Notes: generated from the letters alone by a model not told the origin. Shown: positions 48,622 to 64,000, numbered from the stretch's first letter. The stretch: DNA of 64,000 nucleotides from Hirudo medicinalis (GCA_011800805.1 MPNW01000359.1:1-64000); one strand, 5' to 3'. Translations and numbers: made by a program.

Positions 48622-50978
48622 ATGGACTCTCATGCCGTCAAAAGCCAACAGAACGTTGCCGTTCACACCATCAGCTTCAGAGGAAAGGCAGGAGCCATTT
48701 TTGTGCTTCTGTGTTTCACCATCACCCTCTTCATCGTGGGCTTCGTCACGCCTAACTGGTCACGCAGCGAGCATGCCAGGGAAGGTCTTTGGGAGAACTG
48801 CACCTGTACCAGCGTACACCATGAGGGTAATTCAACTTATTAGCCGAGTTTTGAATGATCGCCTCCTCGACAACATGTGGTCCACGAGGCAAGACACATG
48901 TGTCAGCCAATTAAATTTTTTTGCTTTAATAAATTACATGAGCGTCCAATTAAAAAATAACTTCACGGTTGAGGAAGGATTGATGAGCAAGAAGAAGATG
49001 AATGTAATAAGCTTGAGTGATTTGGTTCATCGGAGATGCACGTTCAGGGAGACTTTAGCAGACATTTTTTTATCTTTTCCACTTTAAACAGATTAATTTT
49101 AATTGTTAAAAATTGGGTCGTGAAATATGAAAGTGCACTCGACAAATTGGTAAATTATTTTTAACGATGAAAATAACTTCTTCGGAACCACGAATAATAA
49201 TTTGCTCAAATTGCAGCCAATCGAAATGGCACGTCCAAATTGTGCCATTTTTTTAAAGGAGAATTTATGGTGCAATTTGAGGCCCGACTTCATGTTGTCT
49301 GGCGCATTCCCGCTCCGACACCGGCATTTAGTTAAGGTCATTTATCATGCGACCATCGACACTCCATCAACTTGAAATTCTCAGTCGGTTTGTTTACTCT
49401 GAGCTTATGCCAAATGTTCTCCCTTTCACTCAACGCAGAATTCGATACTTAAACCCAAGTGGAATGCGACGAACAGACTTACGCCGATGTCAAGGATGGG
49501 ACTTCATCTATCAGCCGCTTTACTACCTCATTCTGTAGCGCTACATTTTATGGTTGAATTTTTAAATTCAGGTTTGAAATTCCATGCGATGTTTCAGATT
49601 GGCTCATTGCCGTGGAGACTTTGATGGGAGCTGCTCTTCTCTGCCTGTTCATCTCTCTGCTCCTGATCAGTATCTACATGTGTGTCCATACTGTCAGCAA
49701 GAACTCGACCATCATTGCCCTCGTCTTCTTCTCCTTCTTTGCCTGTTAGTTTTTATATTATTATCAATTTTAATTGTTGCGTTAATTTAATGAATTTACG
49801 GCGATAATTTTGTTTTCAAATTTTATTTTAACTTTAAGTTTTTGCTCAGAAATTAATGAGAATTATTGTCATTATTGTTGTAGAAACTATAATCTAGAAA
49901 TTAGATTGATATATTGTTAGCCAACAATAACAAAAATAAACATATATGCAGACACTTTCATGCATTTACCCATTTTATATTAACTTATTATAAACATTTC
50001 ACCTTGTAAATTCTTGCCTGAAAAGACTCAGAAATATAATTAAACAGGATCAGTGGTGATTGCCAATTATTTGCCTGAAACACGAGTAATTGAGTGCTTA
50101 ATGTTCTTAATTGAGTGATTGTACACAAGAATTACTGTTGATGAGTGATGAATGATTAATGACATGATGAATGATTGAAGACATGATGAAAGAGAGGTTA
50201 CGCGGTCTAGAATTCCGTCGAAAGCTTAATGGTTTATCTTTGGACTTCAGAGTTTATCAACAACTTTATGCCAGAACATGCTTAAAAAGATGTTCAACAA
50301 GTTCTCGTACGAAGATGAATTTCATTATTTCAAATGTCTAATCTTTTTTCTTGAAAAATTTGATTGTAAATCACAAATTTCAAACTTATCGGTTTACAAA
50401 CATGGCCGATGAAATAATGAAAGTAATGCCAGCAAGTTAGCAGAAATACCACTCCCTAATAAATACGAAGTGGCGAACACCAACCCACATTGTCCAAATC
50501 ATCTTAGTTATGCAACGGACTTTAATCAAATAAATAAATAAATAAATAAACCAACCCACATAATTGGATTATTCGTTACGATTAATTTACAATCTCACCT
50601 TTGAACTCGAAATCCATCATGGTTCATTAATGAAATACTTTGACGTCATTTCCTTCAAAGTACGATTACCGATTGTTCTCAAATAATATCAAATCCTTCC
50701 ACTACAAAAACTTGGAACATTCTGTGAGTTCTACAGCAACTTAGGATGCAATCAACAACACTGCCTACAATCGCTTAACGCAGGAGTTGAACCCTTGAGA
50801 GATTTTAAAATAGATTCTTTGAACACTTCATCATAAGAAATCCTTGCGTGTGTCCCTTTATGTTTACTCGAGTCTTTCTTTCTTTGATTCTGAATTTGCT
50901 CCGATCCAGGAACATTACATTACATTTCCATCATCATCATCATCATCGTCATCGTCATCGTCATCGTCACCGTCATCG

Positions 50979-51010
<32 letters not shown>

Positions 51011-51434
51011 GCCATCACATTAATCCTCCATCGACCCATGAGTTGAAAATTATTATTACTATTATTATTTTTTGTAATTCAACCAAATTATTATTTTCTA
51101 AACCATAACTTTTAATCATAACCATTTTCAAATCATATATCTCGAGACAAATTGTAAAGAATAGTTTCTTGTGTACGAATACGAAACTTGAGATAATTAA
51201 AAAAAGTGTGCCATTATAAAAATGTTCGAGCACGGAGTTGACGAATGAATGTATTGTTCTCTCTTAACAGTCATCTTCACAGTGGTTGGATACAGCCTGT
51301 ACGCCATCAAGAAAGCAGAGAAAAACCACGAGGTCTTCTGGTCATTTGGCATGATCGTTGGCTCGAGTTTCTTCTGCCTCATTGCCGCCGTCGTCTCCGT
51401 CGTCCAGCTGAAGAGTTCAGGGGTGCGATTGTGA
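48622..51434 (+). CDS. Claudin/PMP22-family tetraspan membrane protein
   Basis: This is a small four-transmembrane protein of the claudin/PMP22/EMP superfamily, with members in septate or tight junctions and channel regulation. Four exons splice in phase into 199 residues: 48622-48826, 49477-49534, 49572-49744 and 51271-51434. TM1 is AGAIFVLLCFTITLFIVGFV. The first extracellular loop has the superfamily signature W-GLW-C-C (NWSRSEHAREGLWENCTC). A Cys-containing loop (RRCQGWDFIYQ..., FEIPCDVSDWLIAVE) leads to TM2 (LMGAALLCLFISLLLISIY). TM3 is IIALVFFSFFAFIFTVVGYSLY, and TM4 is FGMIVGSSFFCLIAAVVSVV. The C-terminal tail is short. Exon 2 is only 58 bases and its acceptor has a poor pyrimidine tract, so that junction is the least certain. 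I cannot name the subfamily. Confidence 0.82.
49800..51270. other. Large intron 3 of the claudin-like gene with (CAT)n array
   Basis: No coding sequence is seen. A (TCA/TCG)n array lies at about 50930-51014 and gives a poly-His plus-strand frame. A short (AAAT)n run lies at about 50528-50550. Confidence 0.7.
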
Positions 51435-51543
51435 GAGGAAGACCAGATTCCACATTCAGAACGTAGAATCGGCCTGCATTCGTTGGCGCTATTTCTATCT
51501 TGCTAGATATAATGGATGACATTTTATTTATGATCGGCATATT

Positions 51544-51582
51544 AGCCTTGCATGGATGGATAGATGGATGGATGGATGGATG
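51544..51582. repeat. (GGAT)n tetranucleotide run
   Basis: About nine GGAT/GATA units just downstream of the claudin-like gene's stop, presumably in its 3' untranslated region. Confidence 0.85.
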
Positions 51583-52315
51583 GGTAATGTTGTTTGTAGA
51601 GAAGTCGCTACGATGAAAGTGGGACTTTAACCCTTGACGAACCTCCTATTAAAGTTTCAGACGAAACTGCATGTGCCTTTTTATAGAAAGTGATTATTCC
51701 CAAATAAGTATTTCTGAACAGTTAGGCATTGCTACCGACGGCAGGGCGCTCTCTCCTTCTATTCCAGATCCAGTGGAGAATAACGAGCAAATGGAGCAAA
51801 AAGCACTGCATTTAGGTTTTGGCTGCAAAATTCTGCAACAGAAATCAGGGTTGTTGCTGTCGAAAGTTCCCTGCTGACTTTCTTGAGTCCTGGCAGCTTG
51901 TGCAATAAAAAAAAAAGAAAACAAAGCAGGAGCATCGCTACTAGAAGTTGTTCTTGTTGTTGTTGTTGATGATGAATTGATGTTTGCTTGAGTGTTTTAG
52001 CTTTCATTGTTTGGATTCTGTACCAGTTTCCAATATTGAGTTATCATTTTGTTTATGGAAACTTTTAAATGAGAGGCGGCATGTAATATTTTTTTTCATG
52101 TTGCTTTCAACTTGACTAGAATTCCTGTACCTGCTTAACTTCTTAACTTGTTGTAACTTAGAAAATAACGCTTGAAAAACGAAGAAATAAAAACATATAA
52201 AACGAAAAAACGTTATCTTCAACATTCGAGCTTCTTTCCTTCAGTTGAAGTGCAGCTAAAAATGGAACAAAGATGTGTGCACAAAACTTGCATCTGATGG
52301 GCAACTGTTTTTAAC
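51583..52315. other. 3' flanks of the claudin-like and EFHC-like genes
   Basis: Convergent intergenic DNA. Open frames of about 70-80 codons at 51671-52225 have no recognisable content. Confidence 0.5.
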
Positions 52316-54836
52316 TCACTCTTTTTTTAAGGTCGTCTTCAGAGGGGGACACGAGGACTTTTTGTTCGTCTCCAAGTCACAACACGTGTTTTGGCCATCT
52401 TTTGAGAGCTTTCTTCTGATTGATTCTATCGTGGACTCTGTTACAATGGCGATAATAACAGTTGATTTAATAAAAAAAAAAGATAAATAAAAGTTGTAGT
52501 AAGCGAGCGTACCTGGGATTTGATCGCTCCTCTCCTCGATGAATTTCAAGACAAACTTATCAGCGTCCACGATTCGAAACTTTCTCGTGAAGATTTCAAT
52601 AACTGAGTCTATTGCGAAATCCTAGAAATAAAATATGTTATTCTTGGATGCAATGTTTTCCAAAACGCAAAAAAAAACAGAACGAATAACTTGGAAGCAC
52701 AAAAAACGTTGTGGAACCAACTTGAGGCCCGTAATACTCCGGTTCATCAACGGACGAGTTCGGTTTTCTCACTCGACATTTCATAAGAAATTTCCCAGAA
52801 CGAAATCCAGTGTTGTTACTGGGCATCTCAAACAGAGACACAGTGTCATCGGCTAGGAAGTACCGGAGGATGAATCTTCTGCAGCAGTCTACGGGATGAG
52901 GTTGATCCTACAAGAACATGATGTGCTCCAATTCCAGAAATTTCTTATCAGCCATTGCCACTCACCAAGACCACGAGATAGCGCAGAACATTTCCCTGGT
53001 AGTTTATCATCTTGCCGAAATCCTTCTTTGGAGGACGAGGCAAGACGAATCTGATGTTCTGCATGGAATCATCCAACGTGCCGTGGAAATTCCAAGGCGG
53101 AATATCCTGTCAATAAGAATGAAATTGATCAGTTTGTTTGAAAGCAAATAATAATAATTAATTAAAATTTCAAAATTTATTCTTCTCAAGTGAACCTTCT
53201 TTCTGAATTCAGGGAAGGTTCTTGAAATATCGACTGGAGTGAAATCTGTGGTTCCGTAATTCTTCCAGTAGTAGGCCTTCGTAAAGTTATCGCAGTCGTA
53301 GAGTAGGATTGGCCTGTTGTAAACGAGAATCGTCTTCCCGATTGCAAAGTCAGAAGGCCCGAAGTACTCTTTGACCTCGTTCTCACTCAACTCCAGAATT
53401 CCGGCATTAAAATCCGGATCCACGTCCATTCTATCTTTCGGGAATCTATGACGACAGATAAGAAATGGAAAAATGTCTCTTCCGCCGTTCCTATGATGGA
53501 TCTCCTTTATGTCCATTGTGTCGTCAGCAAGATAATACTGGAGTAAGATTAATAACAATAACAATTATAATAACGTTATTGGTTATTGCCATGTCGTAAC
53601 ACACGAGCAATACCTGTAATACAAGGGTCCTTAGGTGTTTAGAGAATTGGTCGCTGTCATCCCAAAGGCAGTAGAAACGCAGAACTTTTCCATCGAGTTT
53701 TAAGAACTGACACAACCTCTTGCATTCCTTTTCCGCATCTCGGAGTAGTTCAGGTTTATGGTCAATCCTGGTACGTTTTTCAGTGTAAAGATCGCATGGA
53801 AATTCCTCTGGACAATTGACTTCGACTCCTTGGCTTTCCAGCCAGGTCTAATTATTTCTCGAATATAAGCATTTTACAAACAAACGTATTGGAAATAAAT
53901 TTTAAAACAATTAATTAACCGAATAAATTACATGCATCAAGATTTGAGATTAGTTTTAATAATTCATTTATGTTATTTTACTGGAATTGCTAGATCCATT
54001 TTACCCTCGTCCAGCAGTCACAGTCGTAGATACGATACACCCTTCCGTAGAAGCAGACGTTGATTCCCACATTAAATTCTCTCCAGTTCCAACAATCCCC
54101 AAAGTCATTTTTCGGAATTTGCTGTCTATAGAGGAGCTGACCTGAACGAAATGAATTTTTAAAACTAAGTCGTTTTCTCTGTAACATTTAATATTATACT
54201 AATAATATCATCGGCTATTAAAGTTAACCGATTGCTTTGAAACCAAGGTTGTTCACCTAGTTACCCTTTCACTGACCTTGAGGAATTCCACTGTTCTCAG
54301 TACGAAGTTCACATGCTGAGATTGTGTCATCTTCGAGGTAGTAATAAATTGTCACATATCGAACTCTGTACGTCTCCTCAGGGCTTTCGCGGACAGTTTC
54401 CTTAAACCATGCCTTGAATCTCAAAACCTTGGAATGATAAAATGATTTTAAAGGCATTTAAAGTGATTTATGCTCATCATTTACACACAAATCCACCTTT
54501 TTGTCAAGTTCGACAAAAGAGGGTACAAATGGTTCGCCGGCACACGCCTTCGCTTGTCCATAAATCAGAGTTGGATCATAAGACGCCATCAAATTCATTT
54601 CACTTTCGCTGATAACATTGTAGTCAAGTAATTCCACTCCTCCAACTTTATATCTTGGCTGTGTTTTTGATGCGAAACCATTTCTAAAACCTAACGTCTG
54701 ACATCTATGGTAGCGCTTTTTCTGAAATATGTTAACGAAATTTCAAAAACCATGAGACATGTCGATTGCAGATTGATTGTGTTCTCACTAGTGGTTCCGT
54801 AAACGAGTAACCAGGAATGAGTGGTAGTTTCTTCAT
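52316..54836 (-). CDS. EFHC-like ciliary protein with three DM10 domains
   Basis: This is a ciliary microtubule inner protein of the EFHC1/EFHC2 (Rib72/myoclonin) family. Ten exons splice in phase into 564 residues: 54836-54789, 54721-54497, 54427-54277, 54141-54005, 53847-53614, 53537-53196, 53106-52966, 52907-52722, 52621-52513 and 52437-52316. It starts MKKLPLIPGYSF. DM10-1 includes YRVRYVTIYYYLEDDTISA...NSGIPQG and VYRIYDCDCWTR. DM10-2 includes LQYYLADDTMDIKEIHHRNGGRDIFPFL and ILLYDCDNFTKAYYW. DM10-3 includes FILRYFLADDTVSLFEMPSNNTGF and FRIVDADKFVLKF. After DM10-3 the protein ends with a Lys/Ser/Cys-rich tail of about 40 residues. The EF-hand region that ends EFHC1 (about 640 residues) is absent. 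It is head-to-head with TMCC. Confidence 0.92.
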
Positions 54837-55500
54837 TTCTCATCAAAAGATATCGCAAAATATTTTGTCATAAAACTAAATTATTCGACAACATATTCAA
54901 CAGGGTTCCATGACGTCAGTTGAAGAATGTCATTAAACATTTGAATAATAACGGACTCACCTTGCTAACCTAGCAATCATCTGCAACATTGAAGCATAGG
55001 ATATTAATCTAAAAACAAATTTAAAAAATTAAATTAGTTTCTTGGTTCACATTTGAATGAAATTTAATTTAAAATATATAACGATAAATGCTGAACCGTA
55101 AAATCTCGTAATTCGATTTGACACAGACCGATTTTTTATTACAAAAAATAAATTATTCTAATTTATTTGTCAATATAACACTTTAATGTATGATTTGTTT
55201 ATCGAGAGACTGTAGGGATGTTGCTCCTGCGTGTGTTCTGTTGTTTTGCGTGCGAAGAGACTTGTGGGGTAGAAGTTCGGAGGGGGTCGGTTTAGCAGTA
55301 ATAATGTTACGCGGATGAATTTTCTAACAGGAACTTTATTGAACTTTTAGGGTGGTTCGTATTAAATTAATATCCCTATGAAGTGGCATTACATATGACC
55401 TCATAAACAAGCGATATTTTGACTTTTACAAGCGATCTCAGACCGTTGGAAATTTTGCCACTTACAACAACATCGCATTATTATCAAAAAGGACTTTCAA
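54837..55500. promoter_or_regulatory. Shared upstream region, EFHC-like and TMCC genes
   Basis: The two divergent genes start 664 bases apart. The interval has no coding sequence and holds both 5' untranslated regions and, by inference, both promoters. Confidence 0.5.
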
Positions 55501-58500
55501 ATGAACGAATTTAGAACTCCAACAATAAAATCCCCTCCCCAGAAGCAGCAACCTGAATCTCTGCACTTTCTACATTCTAGTCCTTACCAATCTTTTGCCA
55601 CTCCACAGGGGACTTCAAATTCTAATCTTTCTGTTGGGATCGAGAGCTTTACCAGCTCAGAAGATGGACAGCAGGCAAGATTTTGAGCCTTATCTGTTGA
55701 TTTTAAAGCATTGTAAAGTTGATGTGGGAAATATTTATGTTGCACTGTGAATATGAGTATCAGTGGCACTTAAGTTGTAAGCAAACATTATTTTCTAGGT
55801 TGATGTTGCAACTCCACTTCAAACCTCATTTGTAAATGCTAACACAAGTTGTGTGTCTCCTGATTCTGACAACCAAAGCTCATTGCAACAGAAAGCAAAG
55901 TCATTGGTTGAGCAATTGCAAGCAAAAATTTCCAAAACAAAGGAAAGGATCAGAATTGAACAGACAGCGAAAGAAGGTGCTTGTGATATTTTTTCTTCCG
56001 TAGGTTGTCGTCACATTGACAATTTTCGTATCCGCAGATAATGTCAATGAGTACTTGAAGCTGTCGAATGATGCCGACAGGCAACAGTTGCAGAGAATCA
56101 AGGCTGTTTTTGAGAAGAAAAACCTAAAATCGGCCCAGGTGGTCGCTCAGTTGCAGAAGAAACTGGAAGAATATGACAGGAGATTAAAGGAAATTGCCAC
56201 TCATGGTATTACCACCGGACACAGACCCGGAAAAGGAAAGCTCAAGGATGTAGGTCAGGGTCTCAAGTGAGTTCGGGATCAGATATTTTGAAGATTCGAA
56301 TGACTTAATAATTACGGATGCTTATTTTATTAAACGATGTGAAGTTTTTGAGCATTTCTATGAGGATGTAAAGTAAGTCCAAAAGCATTAACAATGAGAT
56401 GTCGACGACAATACGTGCACCGATGTCTTTAGTGCGAGGCATCGTTATTGTCGTGTCGGCATTAATCGATTTACCGATATCTCGTCGACTGATTGATCAT
56501 TCATTTCTTATCGACACTCGATAGTGTCATCTATCAATTGACTCATCTGTTGCTCTTTTTCAATTCAGGGATTTTTTTAACCGAGATCCAATAAGATCTA
56601 GGGACGCCAGTCCTTGTGCCATGGGGTTGGTTCCGAGACGGTCTTGTGTTCTCCTCGTGTGTTAATGTGCTTGCAGTGGGCTTGGTTTATAATTTGTCCA
56701 TTAATTTCTGCATCTTAATCGTTTAAATTTGTCGTGTTTTGTTGCATTCTTATTAGTTAATTAAGACTCGAGGCCACATCAAATTTAGTTTTAAGGAGTA
56801 AACGTTTTTCGCCACTCCGGAATGCATCGGTTTGATGAAATAATTTTTTTTCCAGCAAGGGTTTGACTGCTAGAAATCCCGCAACTTTGTTAGTGTCACT
56901 TAATCATTTGAATGCTTTGTGTTACTTTTTTTGTCGCCTGCATGTTGTGCGGTAACTTTTGTTGCTTTGTCTTGGTGTGACGTCGTGCTTCGTCCGAAAA
57001 GTTACAATTTCATCATCTCAGCCTGTGTAAATTTTGTATTAGACCCGGTGTGTCGAAGGCCAGGGACAACAGCCAGATATTCAAGAATAAATACGGAAGT
57101 GCGGACAACATAACGTCTAGCACGAGTGAGTGAATTTCGATAGATTATCAGAAAATTTACATCCACGGTCACGAAGATGTACAAATAATGACGTCGGTTG
57201 GCGTATTTTAAATACGGCACGATTGCCCTTTGACCCGCCACACGAATTATGCAGTGCGTCGAAAAGATTTTTCATTTTATTCGGAACTCTGCAAATTAAA
57301 CCGCGCGGTTGTTCGTCCGAAGATGAATTGTGAGACGGAATGCCGTGAGAGACGGGTGTGCCGGGAATTAAACATTTATTGGATTCTTTGCAGAGCTCTC
57401 CAGCCATGAGATTCCAGGAAGGGATGAAGTTCATGACCAATCAATCATTTCCCATCAGAGGTTATTCCGCTCGTTCCATGTGAATCTCTGATTAATGAAA
57501 GATGTTGATTCATTTGTGGATGATGCTTAGAGAAGAAATGCTTCTCTATGATTTATCAACAGCACATCTGTTGTTTTCTCGCTGATACCATAATCATTCT
57601 CTGCTTATTGATAACATTCTCATCACAATAAAACTATTTGCATCGATGTCGGCGTGTTTCTCTCTTGCACGCTTTAAGATATTAATTCTTTGCATTAGGG
57701 AGGGTTCGGAGGAGGAAGTCTCGAGCGGCCTGTCCGATTCTCTGGCGAGCGGCGAGTACCTCAGCATGAAGCAGTCCCTTTTGAAGAATAGGGACGTAGA
57801 TACCAGACCATCCCCTGGTCCCCAGCAACCTCAGAAAGAGGCAACCTCTAATGATCAAACTACTCTCCAAGCCAAAGACCTGACCACTCTTGTCAACAAT
57901 CTCGCCGAGTTCCAGAAGGCCCAGTATGGTCTTCATTGTTCTGTGGAAGCTTTGAAGGTCGGTAGGTTGAAGAACTCAATTGAGGCTGAGATTATTAAAT
58001 GAATATCTATGTGTTGTACTCGTTCGCTAACTGACTTTCTCTGGCCTCGAATGTACGATCACATGACATCTGTTCTAAGCTGCTTGTTGTGGACATGAAT
58101 AGGCCAATATGGTGCATCTGCTCCTTTAAAAACAATTCCTTCTGGTGGTTCATATCGTACAAAATGAATTTGTTTGTTGAAAGTGAATAATGAATATAAA
58201 AACAAATATTTAGAATCTTTGCATAAAGTCATAAAGAGCATTGGATTCTTGATTTGGAGTGTTGCATCATATCCGTTATTGCTGCATCTCTCATTACAAA
58301 ACCAAAACTTTTGATGCTTTTTAGACTCAGATGGAGGAAGAGAGCATGATGTACAGACAAGCCCTCGAAGAGGAGCACGATCGCTGTGAAAGACTGGAAG
58401 AACAGATAAATGACCTCACAGAACTTCATCAGAATGAAGTTTTCAACATCAAGCAGGTTTGTGTGCATGCCATAGGTTAATCATATTTCTAGTTTCATCC

Positions 58501-59405
58501 CTAATGTATTTAAAAAATGGTTTTACAATTTCCCGAATTTTTGTTTCTTCAGGAATTTATCGGAATGCAGGAAAAGTTGGAGTACCAACTGGAAGAGAGG
58601 ACACGTGACATGCAAGAACTTCTTCTCACTTGCCAAACCAAAGTAGGACTTTTGCTAATGTTGATGTGGCGTCCTGCTGCTTCAAACCTCCCAAAACTTT
58701 CAAATCTAGTTTTGTAAACTTTCTTCATTAGGATCGCTAAAAGAAAGTTTTGAGAATGTTCATCATGGACTGAAACTTCCAGAATGTTGCAGATGTATAA
58801 ACCGAGCGATTCATAAGTCTCTAAAACTACAATTAAAACTAACATTTTATTTTAGAGACGGAGACTTATGAATCGCATGGTATATTTTTATATCAAGCCA
58901 TAAAAAATCATCAGATTTTCATGCGATTAACTTGGCTACACAGCTTTTGTAGATGAAGAAGATTACGTGCATTTACAGTGACTTATTGTTGAATATTTTC
59001 AGATCAACAAAATGGAGGTACAACAGCAACAACTGGTCTCCATGGAAGGAATTGAAAACACGAGTTTTCGAGGACTCGTCACAAAGCTGATTAACGTGGC
59101 TCTTGCACTGCTGGCAGTAATTCTTGTGCTTGTCTCTGGTGTTGCCAACCTCATAGGACCATTCTTGCAAACTAGGTTGGGAATATCTCTATTTCCAAAT
59201 TTATTAGCTGTTATTTGTTAGGTAACTGCAAAATTTCTGTATTATGGCCATCACCAAAGTGAATAACACTCAATGTTTTGACGTATTTTCCAGATTTCGG
59301 ATAATTGGCACGGCCTTCCTTGCTGCCGTTATCGCCATCCTGTGGAACAATTGGGTCGATGTTTCTAGATTTGTTGAACAGATTTTCAAGCCCCATGGCT
59401 CATAG
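55501..59405 (+). CDS. TMCC: TMCC transmembrane and coiled-coil protein
   Basis: This is an ER-anchored tail-end membrane protein of the TMCC1/2/3 family, which acts at ER contact sites and ER organisation. Eight exons splice in phase into 448 residues: 55501-55674, 55799-55976, 56038-56266, 57699-57957, 58325-58456, 58553-58642, 59003-59175 and 59294-59405. A Ser/Gln-rich N-terminus is followed by the family hallmark block ([51 protein letters not shown]). An acidic linker leads to a long coiled coil ([20 protein letters not shown] through [13 protein letters not shown]). Two C-terminal membrane segments follow ([20 protein letters not shown] and [15 protein letters not shown]), ending FKPHGS. 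The first intron appears to use a GC donor (CAG|GCAAGA at 55675). It is tail-to-tail with CSN2. Confidence 0.93.
56267..57698. other. Large intron 3 of TMCC
   Basis: About 1.4 kb without recognisable coding sequence. Short frames on both strands near 56919-57440 lack splice context and motifs. The region 56440-56560 is locally rich in CG-containing words compared with its surroundings. Confidence 0.6.
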
Positions 59406-60282
59406 ATTTCGCATTATTCCAAAAACAGATCACTGTTTCTCTACACAAACAAATGTTGTCATTGGGCTATCATTAGCCTGCTTTTTAGCATTTATTCGGA
59501 GCTTTGAAGTATTTTTCCCTTGTCCATACGTTCACATCTTTCTTAGGCAAACTCTCCACTAGCTTCGCCAAAATAATTTCATGGACCCAGTTTAAAATGG
59601 CTAGTCCTGCATTGCCAAAAGTATTGTTTTACTCGTTTGTTAATGAATTTCTTGTTTGATTCCTGCAATCACCTTCGAGCCCAACCTCGGGTGGGCCTTT
59701 ATGCATCCATTCGCGAAATCTTAACGACATGGGACACCGGTCCCCGAGCATGAACTTTTTCAGTTAGATTTTTCAGGTTGTCCTCAGCAATTATATCATT
59801 GCAGCGAGACTTGAGCGTTGCCTCATCGACTGTAACTACTACAGATCTGGATTTTGTCATTTGATTGCCATAAAATACGTATTCATCGAATCAAATTTAG
59901 CTTTGAAAGCATTTTCCCTATGGGTTGGATTGAATTGCTACCTCTAAAAGCTAAGATCACACAACGCTGCCAGCATTCCACTGCCAGACAAGACTCCAAA
60001 CTGACAGTTGAACCCCCCAACTTTTGACCTACTTGTAATAGAATGCAGCCATAGGATTATTAGCAAACAAAAAGATTGTTCTTGTGTTTAGCAACTGTTT
60101 TTTTAACACGAGCAAAGCCACTGCGAAAGTTAAGAACTTTAGATTCTCTTCAGACTTTCAAACAAAGAATTAACCTTCTTCTCACTAACTTCAACTTTGT
60201 AATGATACAACTTAATTTCTTGTATTACATATTGAGAAACATGAGGGATTGAACTCTGCAAAACGAAAGAGAATGGGCAGGG
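59406..60282. other. 3' flanks of TMCC and CSN2
   Basis: Convergent untranslated and intergenic DNA of mixed composition with no gene seen. Confidence 0.55.
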
Positions 60283-63098
<2,816 letters not shown>

Positions 63099-63898
63099 TT
63101 TGCTTGTTGTTTAATGACTAAATTATAAATATACCATTCGGTGTGCGAGCAGCATTTGAAAAAAGTAGTCACCAAGCAATATGTTTGCCTCAAATAAATA
63201 ATTAATATCAAAGATAATATAATGATACTGTTTTAAACTATAAAAATGTTCAATTGTCACAATAATTTTAGAGATTCATTGCAGCGCATAAAAATTTATT
63301 TTCATTCTTAATTCAATAAATAAGTGAATTAATATTTCATGATTTAAATTAAATTTTCTTTGACATTGATAATCCCAAAATCCGCAACAACCGAAGGTTA
63401 TTGACTTCTAAGGAATGAATTGAAAATATTCAGAGATTGTATGTTCTTATATTATATCACATTCGCAATAGTAAAAACTTTATGGTAAATTATCTGTCAT
63501 GTGACCAGATATTAAATGTTATTTATACTAATATTGATACTATTAAACCAATGGAAATTATGATTAAGTCGTAAGTTAATAAACCAATCTTCTAATAGAT
63601 GATGGTTTCAGCTGCTTGAAAATTGTTCAAAGGTTATTCAGATTTACGACAAATTCATATTTGCAGCTCATAAATAAAATATTACCTTAATGCATCGCCA
63701 ATGCCATACTTTTGAAAGTTTTGAAATGCCTCTAATAACGGTAATGAATCCGGATTTTATTATAGTGGCGTAAGTTTCAAGCGAACTTCAAGACTGCTTC
63801 AAGACTGAGATACTGAGATAGTTTTACTTGAAGGGGAAAGTTCTTAAGGCAATGTGTAACCCGACTGGACCAGTGTTCAATGTTGAAAGTGGAATCTG
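63099..63898. other. Upstream region of CSN2, no gene seen
   Basis: AT-rich DNA that contains the CSN2 5' untranslated region and promoter by position. It has no coding signal. Confidence 0.5.
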
Positions 63899-64000
63899 TT
63901 CCAGATATGTGGGCCAACAACGTCGATGGGCCTGCCATCTAGCAGGGGACACATTTCAGCTTTTTCCAGGATTTTTCCAAGGCAAACCCTCGCAACTTAA
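63899..64000 (+). other. Open frame or repeat edge running off the window
   Basis: After an acceptor-like TCTGTTCCAG (ending about 63904) a plus-strand frame (YVGQQRRWACHLAGDTFQLF...) stays open to the window end. The last 45 bases resemble the flanks of the (G)16 run at about 22220-22266, so this may instead be the edge of a dispersed repeat. It is too short to decide. Confidence 0.2.

Noticed and set aside
50848..51108. Poly-His plus-strand frame
   Set aside because: It is a (CAT/CGT)n microsatellite in intron 3 of the claudin-like gene.
57002..57440. Minus-strand frames within the large TMCC intron as a nested gene
   Set aside because: There is no recognisable motif, the stops are close together, and no consistent splice sites were found.

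Overview
The window is animal nuclear DNA. Genes are split by GT-AG introns, many only 60-300 bases long, and the spliced reading frames encode metazoan families: polycystin-2, a claudin/PMP22-type tetraspan, an FMRFamide-receptor-like GPCR, TMCC, EFHC, Bax inhibitor-1, IGF2BP, COP9 subunit 2 and kinesin-14. The DNA is AT-rich and full of (CATC)n, (ATT)n and (AAC)n tracts. A protostome, most likely a lophotrochozoan such as a leech-type annelid, fits best. That is inference from gene content and texture, not proof. There is one ambiguous base (26990), so this is a draft assembly.

Left part (1-13.5 kb): simple repeats surround one complete five-exon gene on the minus strand (1752-6862). It encodes a 252-residue protein I do not recognise. 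A broken, intronless HECT ubiquitin-ligase copy lies at about 9.74-11.06 kb on the plus strand, between two diverged copies of a 100-base repeat.

Middle part (13.5-33 kb): minus-strand genes for a C-terminal-motor kinesin (KIFC1/Ncd type, 15 exons, 705 aa by my splicing), a MYORG-like family 31 glycosidase in one large exon, and a C2H2 zinc-finger protein whose reading frame appears broken near its C-terminus. About 6 kb of repeat-rich intergenic DNA follows, then a plus-strand rhodopsin-class GPCR (444 aa).

Right part (33-63.1 kb) is gene-dense: IGF2BP-like KH protein (-), Bax inhibitor-1/TMBIM6 (+, 235 aa), methionine aminopeptidase 2 (-), polycystin-2-like channel (-), claudin-like tetraspan (+, 199 aa), EFHC-like DM10 protein (-, 564 aa), TMCC (+, 448 aa) and COP9 signalosome subunit 2 (-). 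Two pairs are head-to-head with short shared upstream regions (IGF2BP/TMBIM6 and EFHC/TMCC). Two pairs are tail-to-tail (TMBIM6/METAP2 and TMCC/CSN2).

The genes are unrelated housekeeping and signalling functions with no operon logic. I found no convincing new multi-gene system. The most notable items are the unrecognised five-exon gene, two apparent single-base frame breaks (METAP2 and the zinc-finger gene), the HECT relic with its flanking repeats, an EFHC protein without its EF-hand, and an IGF2BP whose start codon sits at the very end of exon 1. Exon boundaries were derived by hand from splice consensus and reading-frame continuity. No tRNA, rRNA or CRISPR was recognised.
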